Positions 10,555 through 20,776 of a stretch of 64,000 nt of DNA are shown here, one piece after another. The translations under genes and the position numbers were made by a program. Numbering within the stretch: the stretch's first letter is position 1; the number at the start of each line of letters is the position of its first letter. Below the pieces are notes generated by a model. That model had not been told where the DNA came from and did not search any database. It was given only the letters and a program-made list of their open reading frames with translations. The stretch comes from Rhinocladiella similis (taxonomy: Eukaryota; Ascomycota; Eurotiomycetes; Chaetothyriales; Herpotrichiellaceae), in assembly GCA_024082115.1 (NCBI GenBank), contig JAMRYE010000011.1:186001-250000 (forward strand), given 5' to 3'.

Positions 10555-11642
10555 ATGGCGCCAACGTTCGCCGACGTCGTACCCGTCAAACAACTAACCT
10601 CGCACCAATACACACTCAACCTCGAGGATGAATGGTGTATAGGAACAGGCACATACACTCCCTGCCTTCTGCTCTGCAATCTTGCAGTCCAGTTCGCTAA
10701 CACACGACAGTCCCTAATGGCGGCTACGTAACATCATCCTTCCTCGTCGTCGCCCGAACGCACATGTCCCTGACGCACTCTCGCCGCTCCGAACCGCACC
10801 CCGTCAACCTCCATCTCGAATTCCTGCGACGCACCTCAGTTGGCCCAGCTCGTTTCACAGTCAAAGACGTCAAACTAGGCAGTCGCATATCGAACCTGCA
10901 CATCGTCCTCTCCCAACGCTCGAACCCCGCCGACCCCGAATCCTCATACGTAGATGAAGCAGAAGGGTATGTGACCATGAGCAACATCCATACCGAAACT
11001 GGCCTCTCCCTACCAACATCCTACGCCCTCTACCCTCCCCCACTGCCCGCCGATCTCCTCGCCCTCGCACGATCTGGGCGCGACGAAAACTACACTTCGC
11101 GCGCAAGGGATCCATTTCCACAATTCCGTCGCGCTGCGCAGAATCTACAAATGTTCCTCGTCCGCCCGGCGAGACGGCCCGACAACCATCCCAAAGCCAT
11201 GAATGACCAGTGGGTACGGTTCGCGCCCAACAAGAACCCCACCGGACGGTGGACGAACGACGCGCTCGGCTTTCTTGTCGACATGTTTCCCCAGATTGTA
11301 GAGAAATACGTTAACCCACACATCGAGGAGGCCGGGCTGGGCCAACAGTCCGAAGACGAGGCGAAGGCCTGGAAAGGGAAAGATTCCGGTGCGACTGCAG
11401 CCAAGTACTGGTATCCCACGCTCGCGCTGAATCTGGACGTCAAGAAACTTCTGCCCGAAGAGGGCGTGGAGTGGTTGTTTGTCCGGGTCAAGGCCAAAGC
11501 TATACGGAACGGCAGGTTTGATCTGGACGTCGAGGTTTGGGATACGGATCATGGGCTAGTCGCGACGAGCTCTCATGCCAGTCTTATCGTGGACTCGTCG
11601 AGAAACACCACAAGAGGCGCAAAGAAGACGCCAAAGCTGTGA
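10555..11642 (+). CDS. Acyl-CoA thioesterase-like double-hotdog protein
   Basis: A predicted protein of 341 residues. Exon 1 is 10555-10648 and exon 2 is 10711-11642. The 62-nt intron starts with GC rather than GT: this placement gives the family motif DEWCIGTVPNGGYVTS, followed by HPVNLHLEFLRRTSVGPA. The nearest canonical GT donor (10637) would delete CIGT from the most conserved segment. The fold is the thioesterase-like superfamily (two tandem hotdog domains, about residues 15-150 and 210-330). Such proteins hydrolyse acyl-CoA to free acid and CoA, and short fungal members usually act in cytosol or peroxisome. The C terminus (TPKL) has no clear targeting signal. Chain-length preference is unknown. 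Confidence 0.87.
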
Positions 11643-11982
11643 CGTCTCGTTGGAATGAAAGAATAAAATGTTGCATCTCCGGGGTAGACTGTAGATAGAA
11701 CGACTGAATTGCAGCATGTGCTAGATTTTATAGAGCAACCTCTACGATTACACTCCCTGTTCAGAGAAACGATAGAGTAGGTTTATGCAGCCGTACTTGT
11801 TTACACAACATATTACGCGGGGGGGTTATCTGGGTTTTTATGGATATGTACACATTTTCAGGTCCAATCTGCATTACTTCCTGCCCCAAGTTCTTCGCAT
11901 GGGTTGAGGAAAGGTACGAATGCGACCCGGGCGCATGTCTGTATTGATTGATGAAGCTGGGTCATCAATTAGGGTATGCTTG
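11643..11982. other. Intergenic, convergent 3' flanks
   Basis: Lies between the convergent thioesterase and CFEM genes. An aataaa-like signal (about 11662-11667) just after the thioesterase stop may direct polyadenylation. Nothing else supported. Confidence 0.5.
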
Positions 11983-12357
11983 TTACAGCAAAGCAGCAAC
12001 TCCCAGAGCAGCGGCGCCCATGACACCGGTCCAATCTTGAGTCAGGAAGTTTGCGGCACCAGTATAGGTCGACGCAGCCGGACTAGTGCTGGCACTGCTG
12101 GCCACGCCGGCGCTGCTTGTCGTGGTGGCGGGGGTGCTGGCCGGAGCCGCAGAGGAGCCGGTGGAAGCTGGGCCGCCGCTGCTGGTGGCAGGGGCAGCGG
12201 TTGGGAGAGTGATGGTGACGTTGGCTTGGGCGCAGAATTGCACGGCGAATTGAAGAGTGGCTATAGAAAAAGAACAAGACGTACAGTGAGTAGAGCGTCA
12301 CGTTTGGGGGGGTTGACTTGCGTTGCTGGGTAGAGAGAGAGGGAGAGATATAGGGAG

Positions 12358-12413
<56 letters not shown>

Positions 12414-12821
12414 GTATAGTGGCTATGTGCATGTACTGTAGGTATTGTACGGGTACGTACCTTGTTGATCAGCTTGACTGCAAGCACCTTGGATACAGGT
12501 CTCGACTCCGCTGAGGAAGTTGGTGGCCGTGCAGATGCATTTGGCGTCGGTCAAGGCGCAGCCAGTCGAGCCGATGGCGTTGGTGGCACAAGAAAGCTAT
12601 ATGTGGTGATGGTTCAGTCAGTCAGTCAGTCAGTTCGTCAGCAACGGTTGTGGATTTTCTTTGTGGTGACGACGTCTTGGGAGAATTCCTCCCCCCCTCC
12701 GGTTGATGGCAAGGGGAGACCAAAGGTGACTTACAGCACATGATGGCAGGTTGGACAGGTCCTGGGTTGAGGCCAGGTTGAAGAGGGCAAAGAGGCCGAC
12801 GGATGCAATGGTGAAGCGCAT
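11983..12821 (-). CDS. CFEM-domain secreted, probably GPI-anchored protein
   Basis: A 166-residue protein from three exons: 12821-12735, 12596-12461 and 12260-11983. Introns are 138 and 200 nt. Residues 1-19 form a signal peptide (MRFTIASVGLFALFNLAST). The mature N terminus is a CFEM domain with all eight cysteines (PSC, LSC, GC, DAKCIC, ETC, GAC, FC) and the Asp just before KCIC, which in haem-binding CFEM proteins is the axial ligand. A Ser/Thr/Ala/Pro-rich stalk follows, then a hydrophobic tail (GVMGAAALGVAALL) typical of a GPI signal. Expected location is plasma membrane or cell wall; roles known for the family include haem-iron uptake and host or surface interaction. Both introns carry simple repeats. 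Confidence 0.9.
12361..12410. repeat. (GA)25 microsatellite inside CFEM intron 2
   Basis: An uninterrupted 50-nt GA run (CT on the transcribed strand), preceded by shorter GA-rich sequence from about 12332. It lies wholly in the 200-nt second intron of the CFEM gene and accounts for its unusual length. Confidence 0.95.
12612..12634. repeat. Short CAGT tandem repeat in CFEM intron 1
   Basis: About five CAGT units in the 138-nt first intron of the CFEM gene. Probably neutral. Confidence 0.8.
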
Positions 12822-14298
12822 GGTGGTGGTTTGTTTCAACGAGAGTGAGTGATGTGAGTTGGTTTTGTTTCTTGGTAGGCAATGTAGGTAACGAGCGAGA
12901 ATGGAATCCGAGGGCGAGTGCAGTAGGCAGCTTGCAGCAATACTTGGCAGAGAAAAAGGTCGGGTTACATCAGTAGACAGCGAGGAAGGGTGGTCTTGTT
13001 TATAAGGTACAATAGGTACGGTAGCTTAGCTTTTCTGGCAAGCTTGGACAAACGTTGTCTGGGTTGCGGCGGACGAACGAACGAGGTCTGTTGCCGTGTG
13101 TCATGCCCCATGCTGTCCCTACAATAGGTAGGTAGCTAGTACAATATTGTAGCTCCAGGTTTGGCTTCAATGGTCGAGGAGCTGCCAGAACTGGGACCAA
13201 GGGCCGAAGCTGTAGAGGGAAAGCGTTCAACGGAAGAGGAGGCTGGATGCAGAAGACGAGCCATGGTGACGGCCTGGTACCGAGTAGTTTGACCAGGTTC
13301 AGCTCTACTTTGCGCAAGCCAAGGGCACACCAAGGGCAGGCAACAAATAGACCAAGGATGATGGGAGCTGCATGTCTCAGGAACAGGATGGACAGTGTGT
13401 GTTCTAGCCCTCGAGGCGTCGGCACTAGATGGTCAGTGGGACGAATGGGGAGGAAGTGAGGCTTGCTGATGAGGTCGATGATTTGATGCATCACCATCTA
13501 GAGTACAAAGACAAGATTTCGGGGAGCACAGATTCACTAGACTTACTGCTTTTATAATGGTGCATTGTGCGGGTTGATTTTGCGGAGGAGAAAATGAGGG
13601 GGGGATCGACTGTAGAGTATTGTAGTGTTGTGTTTACCGAGTTCTAAGCTTGGATCTTTTGTACAAGACGGCATGGCAACCACCTGCGACAAGGATGATG
13701 GATGATGGATGAAATGGGGTACAGGCACATTGGCAAAGGTAGCTAGTTATCCACGCTGTACACTTTTCTCCTTGATGCGTCATCTCTTCATCTCTTCACA
13801 TGCACGGATCTGTGAAGAAGCAGTACAGTACACTCGCAAATCCGGCTGTTGTGGAAGATAAGGCTGGACCAAGGTCTCCCAGCTGACAGAGCCGAGGGAC
13901 TACAGAGTTGTGCCTCCGACCAAAAAGAAACCACGGCCACTCTACCTCCGCCAAAACACACTCGTACAATACTCTCGAGGCCGTTCATTAGTTCGTCTCC
14001 ACGGCTCATAGTAAACGATAAGCAACCATGACTTTATTGGTGACCTTACAGGTGGGTGGCTTTCTCACCCACAAGGCCCAAGGATTGATGATCAATGTTA
14101 TTGGCTGAGCCAGGGCCTCAACTACTTCGGAGCAAAATTTGGTCTTCTCACGACTTCTCACGACATTCTCAACAAAGTAAATTGTTTTGTCGTTGGCCAG
14201 CTACAGTGCGAGGAACTCTTGATCAGCTTTTGGTCTTCTTTGTGTTCCACCACGTTCGGGCATTTTTCGGGAGCTTTGCCGTCCAGACCTGTGCTATC
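12822..14298. other. Intergenic, divergent promoter region of CFEM and regulator genes
   Basis: Almost 1.5 kb between divergent genes. A 165-codon open frame on the minus strand (13497-13000) has no recognisable domain and proline/leucine-rich composition without family resemblance. A gtaagt...ctctag pair at about 13498-13547 (minus) could be an intron of a noncoding or leader transcript, but nothing coherent can be joined to it. Confidence 0.4.
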
Positions 14299-14826
14299 AT
14301 GGCGCGTCCTGGCTCAGAATCCCCGGGTCTCTACCCAGGTGGAATCGGGCACCGGCCCTATCGTTCAAGGAGGCAGAAGCCATGCAATGCATGTCGACAG
14401 AGACGCTCGGGTTGTGTTCGCCAGGGCACCTCCCCCTGCACCTTTTGCACCCTCCGAGGCCTGGATTGTGTTGTCGACTCGGACACGACCTCCAGCCCCA
14501 AGTCCAGAGCAGATGCCGCCCCCGGTGTGCTCACAGGTGACCGGGCTCGACGGGCGGAGAGGAGGGAGTTTCTACACGCGGATCGGGTCCAGTCAGAGCC
14601 CGCCCCGACACGAGCTGCAGCAGTTCGCGCTCGATCTGGCGGCGTCGCTCGAAGTACGTTGCAATACATCGGTCCAACCGGCGACCACGACTCTTTCATC
14701 TTACGGCACAGCTCCTTGGGAAAGTCGTCAGTCGACTCCCCCACCGACGCCGACTGGGCGTGTCAAAGGATTAGCACGGATCCAAGAAACCCCGTTCACT
14801 TTTCGGTGAGTCTTGATCTATCTGCC

Positions 14827-14861
<35 letters not shown>

Positions 14862-16684
14862 CTCCATCGAGGGCCGGTATGACTCATCACCGGGGTGATC
14901 TCAGTCTTTCCCGGACGAACATCTCGACGCCCGGCCGTATTACTACCCGCGAAACGTGGTGGAAGAAGCCGTCCGCTTGTTCCGCGATGACCTTGTGCAC
15001 GCCTTCTTCGAGTATGTTCATCCTTCCATGGCTCTTTTGGGACCCCAGCAGCCTTCAACCCTGGCCAACTCGGCCACCCTCATGTGCTCGATCTACGCCC
15101 TGGCGCAGCGGCATTGCCCGGCAGCCCGCGACGTCGACCCTTGGCTGTTCACCGACTTCAACAAGCAAGCACTCAACATCGAGACACACGCGGTCAAACT
15201 CGAGACCGTGGAGGCGGCACTGCTGTTTGCTCAACGTCACCCCCATGTCCTGCGGTAAGCACCACCCCCTTGCTCCCCATCAGTGCCCGGCTTGACGGAG
15301 AGGTACAAAAGAGCACCGAATATGCCCGGGATGTCTGCCGAAATCGGGAGCGTGAGTCTACGCCCCCAACCCCTGTTGGTATACCGTGGCGTTGACTCCG
15401 TATAGATCATAGGGATGGGACATGATTTAGGATTGAACATCGACCCGATTGATTGGGACATCTCCGACGCTGAACGACGCCGGCGGAGACGCCTTTGGTG
15501 GGGCATCTTCATTCAAGACAAGTGGTAATGACATGTCCTTTGGGCTGCCCGCCACTCCTCTCTCCTAAGACGTGACTGACGGGAATTAGGTTTGCTTTGA
15601 CAATTGGACGTCCCTCATACCTTCAGGATGATCAGAATAATGTTTCGATGCTGACGCTGGCTGATTTCGCGGCAGAGGGCTCCGAGCAGCCTTCCAAATC
15701 ACAAGTTCAGCCGGCCAGTATCTTCATTGGAATGGCTACATTATCACTTATTCTCTCTAGGATATGCCGACAATTCTTCACCGTAAAATCAACCCGCTCT
15801 TTCTGGAGTTCAATTGCCGAGCTACAACATATTTGGACCCTGCTGGAGGAGGATCTGGAACAGTGGCGCTCAGCTTTCTTGGAGCCCCAGCTGGCATGCA
15901 AGGGATTCCCTGATCCGACAGGTCCGTAAAAACCACCCCCTCCCCCCGGATCATCTAGCAATATACTGCGACGAGGGCATTCCTTGCTGAGTCTCATCAA
16001 GGTTCTCTTGAATTGGCGTTCTACACGGTTCAGATCACGCTATGCCGCGGAGCGCTCCGGGTCATGCTATCTCAGTTCTCGACCGATGACACGTTTTGGG
16101 CACATTTACGCCAAAGAGGCAAACTTGCCGCCTTGTCTGTGGTCCAGCTGCTTGATCAACTTCCTGTTGCCCGCAGCTCGGCGTTTTGGTGGTCAGGTAT
16201 GCTACTCGTGGCCCTTGTCTTGTCAAGCCGCTTGATGCCACCTTGAGACCAAGAGCGACTTCGAACTAACATGTCTTTTGTCCCGTCAGCATCCAGGCTC
16301 AATTTTTCCATCGCGGGAAGCTTCATGATCAGCATGTTCCTCTGCTCGGTTTCGGACGAAGAAAGCCAGTATTGGATGGACCAAATCGCCTTTTATCGAA
16401 AACTTCTCCGCGCCCACGCGACGGGCTTCGAGGTCACGAAGCACGCATCGATCCGCATAGACTTGCTGGCAGACCGGGGCGGCGTTGATGCGCCGTCATC
16501 CACAGCGGTACCGGAGGCGTATGCCACCGCCCCTCAGCCTGCCAGCCAAGCAGAAGACAACGAGACTGCGGGGACAATATCAGCCGCGATGGACACGTTG
16601 TCAGCTACAGATCCGAACGAGGACTGGTTGTTTCAGTTGCCTTCTTTGTCGCCGTTTGGTGTGCATGATTTTGGTCTCGTATAG
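14299..16684 (+). CDS. Zn2Cys6 transcription factor, probable regulator of the adjacent maltose cluster
   Basis: A seven-exon gene: 14299-14805, 14905-15254, 15312-15351, 15406-15524, 15590-15921, 16002-16196 and 16290-16684, giving 645 residues. The N terminus holds a Zn2Cys6 binuclear cluster (CNACRQRRSGC ... CTFC ... LDC, about residues 34-62). Exons 2-6 encode the fungal-specific middle homology domain, with APNMPGMSAEIGS, GMGHDLGLNIDPIDWDIS, RRLWWGIFIQDKW and TIGRPSYL, which resembles the Dal81/TamA branch of this family. A nuclear DNA-binding activator is expected. It lies 77 bp from the 3' end of the maltase gene (convergent), and the permease follows, so local control of maltose use is a reasonable inference, not shown. 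Exon 3 is only 40 nt, with an AAG acceptor chosen by phase and motif continuity. Confidence 0.85.
14829..14858. repeat. (CT)n microsatellite in regulator intron 1
   Basis: About 30 nt of CT repeats within the first intron (14806-14904) of the Zn2Cys6 regulator, acting in effect as an extended polypyrimidine tract. Confidence 0.9.
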
Positions 16685-16761
16685 CACAAAAGGCAGGTTG
16701 ATGAGAATGGTACAAGGACGAAGGGGTCGAGGGCGCCGAAATATGTTGATACAGTGACAAC

Positions 16762-18495
16762 CTAGACTCGACAAGGGCCGTTCGATATGTACAGGCGTCC
16801 CTCAAACGGTCCCAGACTATCCTTATCCTCGACATCCGACAACGTGGCAATCTCTAGCGAAAACAAGGATAAGTTCAAGTGATCCGGTAGACGATAATGC
16901 TTCTGCCATGGTGTCAGATTGAGAAGGACCAGGGCTTCACTGTGGACAGATGTCTTTTGGAAACAGACCAAGCCGTTGTCGTCGCCGGCATCAACGGAGC
17001 GAAAGTCCCCGTAGGCCAAGAGGTCGACGTGGTCCTTGCGAAGCCGAAGGAGTTTCTTCCAAAAGGACAGTACACTGTCTTTGTCGCCAATCTGCCTTTC
17101 AACGTTGATGTCGGTATAGTTGTCGTTGATACGCATCCACGGTCCCGTCGTGGACGTGGTGAAGCCGGCGCTGGCGCCCCCGGTCCACTGCATGGGTGTC
17201 CGACTGTGATCTCTGGCCACCTTGCGAATGTTGTCCATGGCTTCTTCCCGCGCCTTGAGGTCATCGCCCGATTCCTTCAACACCGACTCCCAGTACCATT
17301 GCGTCGACTTGTCTTTGTATTCCTCGATGGGCCAGTCGCTGGGAATATTTGTCATGCCGATCTCCTGGCCCTGGTACACAAACAGCGTGCCGGTTGCGGC
17401 CGTTTGGAGCAAGGCAAGCACCTTGGCCGCCGCAACCCTGTGTTCTGGCTTGTCGGACGTGAACCGGGACACCGAACGTGCAAGATCGTGGTTTTCGAGG
17501 AACATGGTGGTCCAGCCGTCGGTTCCCTCGATAAAGGTCTGCCATTTGGCAAAAGAACGTTGAAACTCGCGCAAGTCCATGGGCTGGACGTTGAAGGTGC
17601 TCAGCGCGTACCCTAGACACACCGTTTCGAACTGGAAGCCCATATTGACCCGAGATTCGGCGGCACTGACATATCGCATTGCGGTCGACGTATCGCCGAG
17701 ACCTCCAAACTCTCCCACCGTCATCAGCTCGCCGTACTCATGCAGAATGTCGTGGATCTCGTTCAAGATGAGAAAGTTTTCCGGCCGATGATTGAACGGG
17801 GAATGGGTATCGGTCTCGGGCGCGTCCGCAAAGGACATGTCCTTTGCAAACAGTCCCATGGTGTCGATCCGAAATCCATCGATGCCCTTGTCCAGCCAGA
17901 ACCGGATGGCACTGTTGTACACGGCTTCTCGCAGCGCGGGATTCGCCCAGTTGACGTCCGGCTGGCCCCGGGAGAACAGGTGAAGGTAGTATTCTTGGCT
18001 GGCTTCGTCCCACTCCCAGGCGCTGCCGCCGAACATGGATTGCCAGTTGTTGGGCGGCCCGCGTTGTCCGTGTTTGTCGTATCGAGCCGGTCTCCAAATA
18101 TACCAGTCGCGTTGCGGACTGGATTTTGACGAGCGGGATTGTCGGAACCAAGCGTGTTGATCCGACGTGTGGTTGATGACGAGATCAAGGAGGATGCGCA
18201 GTCCTCTCGAGTGACAGCCCCGAATGACCTCTTCTAAGTCGGCCATGGTGCCGTATGGCGCATAGATGCGTTCGTAGTCGGAGATGTCGTATCCGAGGTC
18301 GACTTGAGGACTGTCAAAGATGGGAGAGATCCAGATGACATTGGCGCCGAGGTCACGGATATAGTCGAGCTTGTCCGATATCCCTTTTAGGTCACCCAGG
18401 CCATCGCCGTCCGAGTCCTTGAAGCTCGCTGGCCAGATTTGGTAGACGACGGCGTCTTTCCACCACGTTTTTTGAGGTGTCGCGATCGACCCCAT
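16762..18495 (-). CDS. Intracellular maltase / alpha-glucosidase (GH13)
   Basis: A single-exon enzyme of 577 residues without a signal peptide, so cytosolic. GH13 hallmarks run in order: VVYQIWPASFKDSDGDG (the metal-site-type loop), DLVINHTS, GFRIDTMG with nucleophile Asp211, TVGEFGG with acid/base Glu262 and LENHDLARS with Asp337. Residue 212, directly after the nucleophile, is Thr as in yeast maltases; isomaltases carry Val there. This favours cleavage of alpha-1,4 bonds (maltose, possibly sucrose or turanose) over alpha-1,6. The start is the ATG at 18495; an in-frame upstream extension has no ATG. Together with the divergent permease it forms a take-up-and-cleave pair for alpha-glucosides. 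Confidence 0.93.
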   Translation of the reverse strand: MGSIATPQKTWWKDAVVYQIWPASFKDSDGDGLGDLKGISDKLDYIRDLGANVIWISPIFDSPQVDLGYDISDYERIYAPYGTMADLEEVIRGCHSRGLRILLDLVINHTSDQHAWFRQSRSSKSSPQRDWYIWRPARYDKHGQRGPPNNWQSMFGGSAWEWDEASQEYYLHLFSRGQPDVNWANPALREAVYNSAIRFWLDKGIDGFRIDTMGLFAKDMSFADAPETDTHSPFNHRPENFLILNEIHDILHEYGELMTVGEFGGLGDTSTAMRYVSAAESRVNMGFQFETVCLGYALSTFNVQPMDLREFQRSFAKWQTFIEGTDGWTTMFLENHDLARSVSRFTSDKPEHRVAAAKVLALLQTAATGTLFVYQGQEIGMTNIPSDWPIEEYKDKSTQWYWESVLKESGDDLKAREEAMDNIRKVARDHSRTPMQWTGGASAGFTTSTTGPWMRINDNYTDINVERQIGDKDSVLSFWKKLLRLRKDHVDLLAYGDFRSVDAGDDNGLVCFQKTSVHSEALVLLNLTPWQKHYRLPDHLNLSLFSLEIATLSDVEDKDSLGPFEGRLYISNGPCRV

Positions 18496-19114
18496 GGCTC
18501 GTGGTAATCTTGCTGTGACACTTGCAGTGGTGCAGAGAAAAATCCCTGGGCCTTCGAGAGAAACTTCCACAGCTGTCCAGAGAAACCAAACAAAAAAGGC
18601 ATTCGAGAGAAAGAAATACTCTTGGCCAGGAATGATCACAACGCAAGACTGGCCACCTCCCCACTACCACTTCCAATAAGTATAGGACATCCCAGGGCTT
18701 GTGGGCCTGTCCCTATGCGCCATGCCCACCTGGGACTTGAGCGGAGGATGCCGACCCCCTGTGCTGCTTTTAGCCGAATTATCGCCTAACTGGCCTTCGC
18801 CGAACTGTTCGCCTACGCCTTCGGCGACGATAAGAGTTACCAAAAAAGCCATACACATGGCTCTGTGGTGCTGTGTACTGCAGGTCTCTAGTCCCTCTCA
18901 CACTTCGTTTCCACCGGCGGACGAGAGTCGGGAGTCGCCATGAAATCTCCTGACCGCTCTAGACCATGGTCCCCGGACGCGACAATCTATAAAGTGATCA
19001 AGCAACCCTCGTGTCGCACTTCTCCCAATCCTCGCTTTAGAAGGCCCTTTCTTCCCAGGACTACGATCCAGACCCGGTACCTTGCGAGCATCCGACTCCC
19101 ACCAGCAACGAGCC
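18496..19114. promoter_or_regulatory. Divergent promoter of maltase and alpha-glucoside permease
   Basis: A 619-bp region between the two start codons. A TATAAA box at 18988-18993 lies about 127 bp before the permease ATG. The centre holds the repeated GCCGAA elements described separately. The arrangement suits coordinate induction of uptake and hydrolysis. Confidence 0.6.
18773..18826. promoter_or_regulatory. Clustered GCCGAA elements, candidate operator
   Basis: Two direct near-copies, GCCGAA-N3/4-TCGCCTA at 18773-18788 and 18799-18815, are followed at once by an inverted element in the palindrome CGCCTTCGGCG (18816-18826). Zn2Cys6 proteins bind CGG/CCG triplets, so this is a plausible site for the neighbouring regulator. 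Function is inferred from position and repetition only. Confidence 0.45.
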
Positions 19115-20776
19115 ATGAATGCCCCAAAAACCATGACCCCGAACACCACGGACACCATGCAATACCTCGACACGAACACGAGCCCCGTTGACGTGGAGCC
19201 GGTGGACAAGACCGATCCGGAGTCTCAAGTGCTGGAGGTGCAGACCGTCCAAGCTGCGCTCGACGCGCAGGCGGCCGAGCATACCATGTCGCTGCGCACG
19301 GCCTTTCAGCGATACCCCATGGCCATCGCCTGGTCGCTGTTTCTGTCGACAGCCGTCATTATGGAAGGCTACGACACCGACCTGATCTACTCCTTCTTCG
19401 GCCTGCCGGCATTTGCGCAAAAGTACGGCCACCTCCAACCCAACGGCACGTATTCTCTCACTGCCCCGTGGCAAAGCGCCTTGGGCCAGGGGACCATGAT
19501 CGGTCAGTTCTTCGGTCTGATCGTCACGGGCTATGCGACCGATCGCTTTGGCTTTAAAAAGACCACAGCCGCCGCCTGCTTCTTTAATGCAGGCTTCGTC
19601 TTTGTCCTCTTCTTCGCCCCCAGCATCGGAGCCTTGTTGGTCGGCGAAATCCTCCTCGGCCTGCCCCTCGGAGTCTTTCTGACTCTGACGACTGTCTACG
19701 CGGCGGAAATCACCCCGCTGGCCCTGCGGCCCTTCCTGGAGACATACGTCAATATTTGTTGGAGCATCGGCAAGTTTTTGGCCAGCGGTGTCCTGCGGGC
19801 CTACACCAACGACACGACACAGTGGGCGTACCGCGTGCCGTGGGCGGTCCAGTGGATCTGGCCGCCGTTGATCCTGGTCGCCGCCGTATTTGCTCCCGAG
19901 TCGCCGTGGTGGTTGGTGCGCAAGGACCGGCTAGAGGACGCCCGTCGTTCTCTTCAGCGGCTCTCACGTGGGCTGGACGCGCAGCAGATCGACAACACGC
20001 TCAGCGAGATGGTGCTGACCAACCGGCACGAGATGGCGCTCGAGCGAGGCACGAGCTACTGGGACTGCTTCCGCGGCACCAACCTCCGCCGCACCGAGAT
20101 CTCGTGCATGGCCCAGGCGATGCAGCCGCTGGTGGGATTCTCACTGGTCCTGTACACGACGTCGTTCTTCCAGGCACAGGGCCTCGGCGCCAACGACGCG
20201 TTCGACCTCAGTCTGGGCCAGAACGCTGTCGGCATGGCGGCTGGCATCCTCATCTGGTTCGTGTTCCCGCGCGTGGGCCGCCGCACCATCTACCTCTGGG
20301 GCCTCGGGGCGTGTTTCGTGCTGGAAATGGTCATCGGCGGCCTGGGCGTGCCCACGTACACGCGGGCCACCTCGTGGGCGACGGGCGCGCTCATCATCAC
20401 CTTTTACTTCGTCTATTCGCTCTCGGTCGGGCCCATGTCGTACATTCTGGGCTTCGATGTCCCGTCGACGCGGCTTCGCAGCAAAACCGCCGTCGTCGGC
20501 CGCAACGCCTATCACCTCGCCTCGGTCTTCAACAACACCCTGACCACGTACATGATCAGCTCGGCCGCTTGGAACTGGCTCGGCAAGACGGCGTTCTTCT
20601 GGGCTGGCTCGACCGTCTTCCTCTGGATCTGGACCTTTTTCCGGCTTCCCGAGATCAAGGATCGCACGTTTGCCGAACTTGACTTTTTGTTTGAACATCG
20701 AATTCCCGCCCGGCAATTCAAAACGACCAGGGTTCAAGTTTTTGTCGAGGACAAAGGCGGCGAGGAAAAGGTGTAG
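19115..20776 (+). CDS. MFS sugar permease, alpha-glucoside/maltose transporter type
   Basis: A single-exon 553-residue protein of the sugar-porter family with 12 predicted helices. The start is the ATG at 19115; a second Met lies six codons on. Motifs include VIMEGYDTDLIYSFFGLPAF in helix 1, TDRFGFKK in loop 2-3, PESPWWLVRKDR after helix 6, LVLYTTSFFQAQGLG in helix 7 and PRVGRRTIYLWG between helices 8 and 9. These match fungal maltose/alpha-glucoside:H+ symporters rather than hexose carriers. The long acidic cytosolic N terminus is typical of the group. Likely plasma-membrane importer for the substrate of the divergent maltase. Codon use is strongly G/C-ending, like the maltase gene. Confidence 0.92.
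   Translation: MNAPKTMTPNTTDTMQYLDTNTSPVDVEPVDKTDPESQVLEVQTVQAALDAQAAEHTMSLRTAFQRYPMAIAWSLFLSTAVIMEGYDTDLIYSFFGLPAFAQKYGHLQPNGTYSLTAPWQSALGQGTMIGQFFGLIVTGYATDRFGFKKTTAAACFFNAGFVFVLFFAPSIGALLVGEILLGLPLGVFLTLTTVYAAEITPLALRPFLETYVNICWSIGKFLASGVLRAYTNDTTQWAYRVPWAVQWIWPPLILVAAVFAPESPWWLVRKDRLEDARRSLQRLSRGLDAQQIDNTLSEMVLTNRHEMALERGTSYWDCFRGTNLRRTEISCMAQAMQPLVGFSLVLYTTSFFQAQGLGANDAFDLSLGQNAVGMAAGILIWFVFPRVGRRTIYLWGLGACFVLEMVIGGLGVPTYTRATSWATGALIITFYFVYSLSVGPMSYILGFDVPSTRLRSKTAVVGRNAYHLASVFNNTLTTYMISSAAWNWLGKTAFFWAGSTVFLWIWTFFRLPEIKDRTFAELDFLFEHRIPARQFKTTRVQVFVEDKGGEEKV

Noticed and set aside
13000..13497. 165-codon open frame on the minus strand
   Set aside because: Leu/Pro-rich with no recognised motif, partner exon or coding signature; likely chance.
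19756..20682. 308-codon alternate frame inside the permease
   Set aside because: Arises from the high GC content of the permease gene; no family resemblance.
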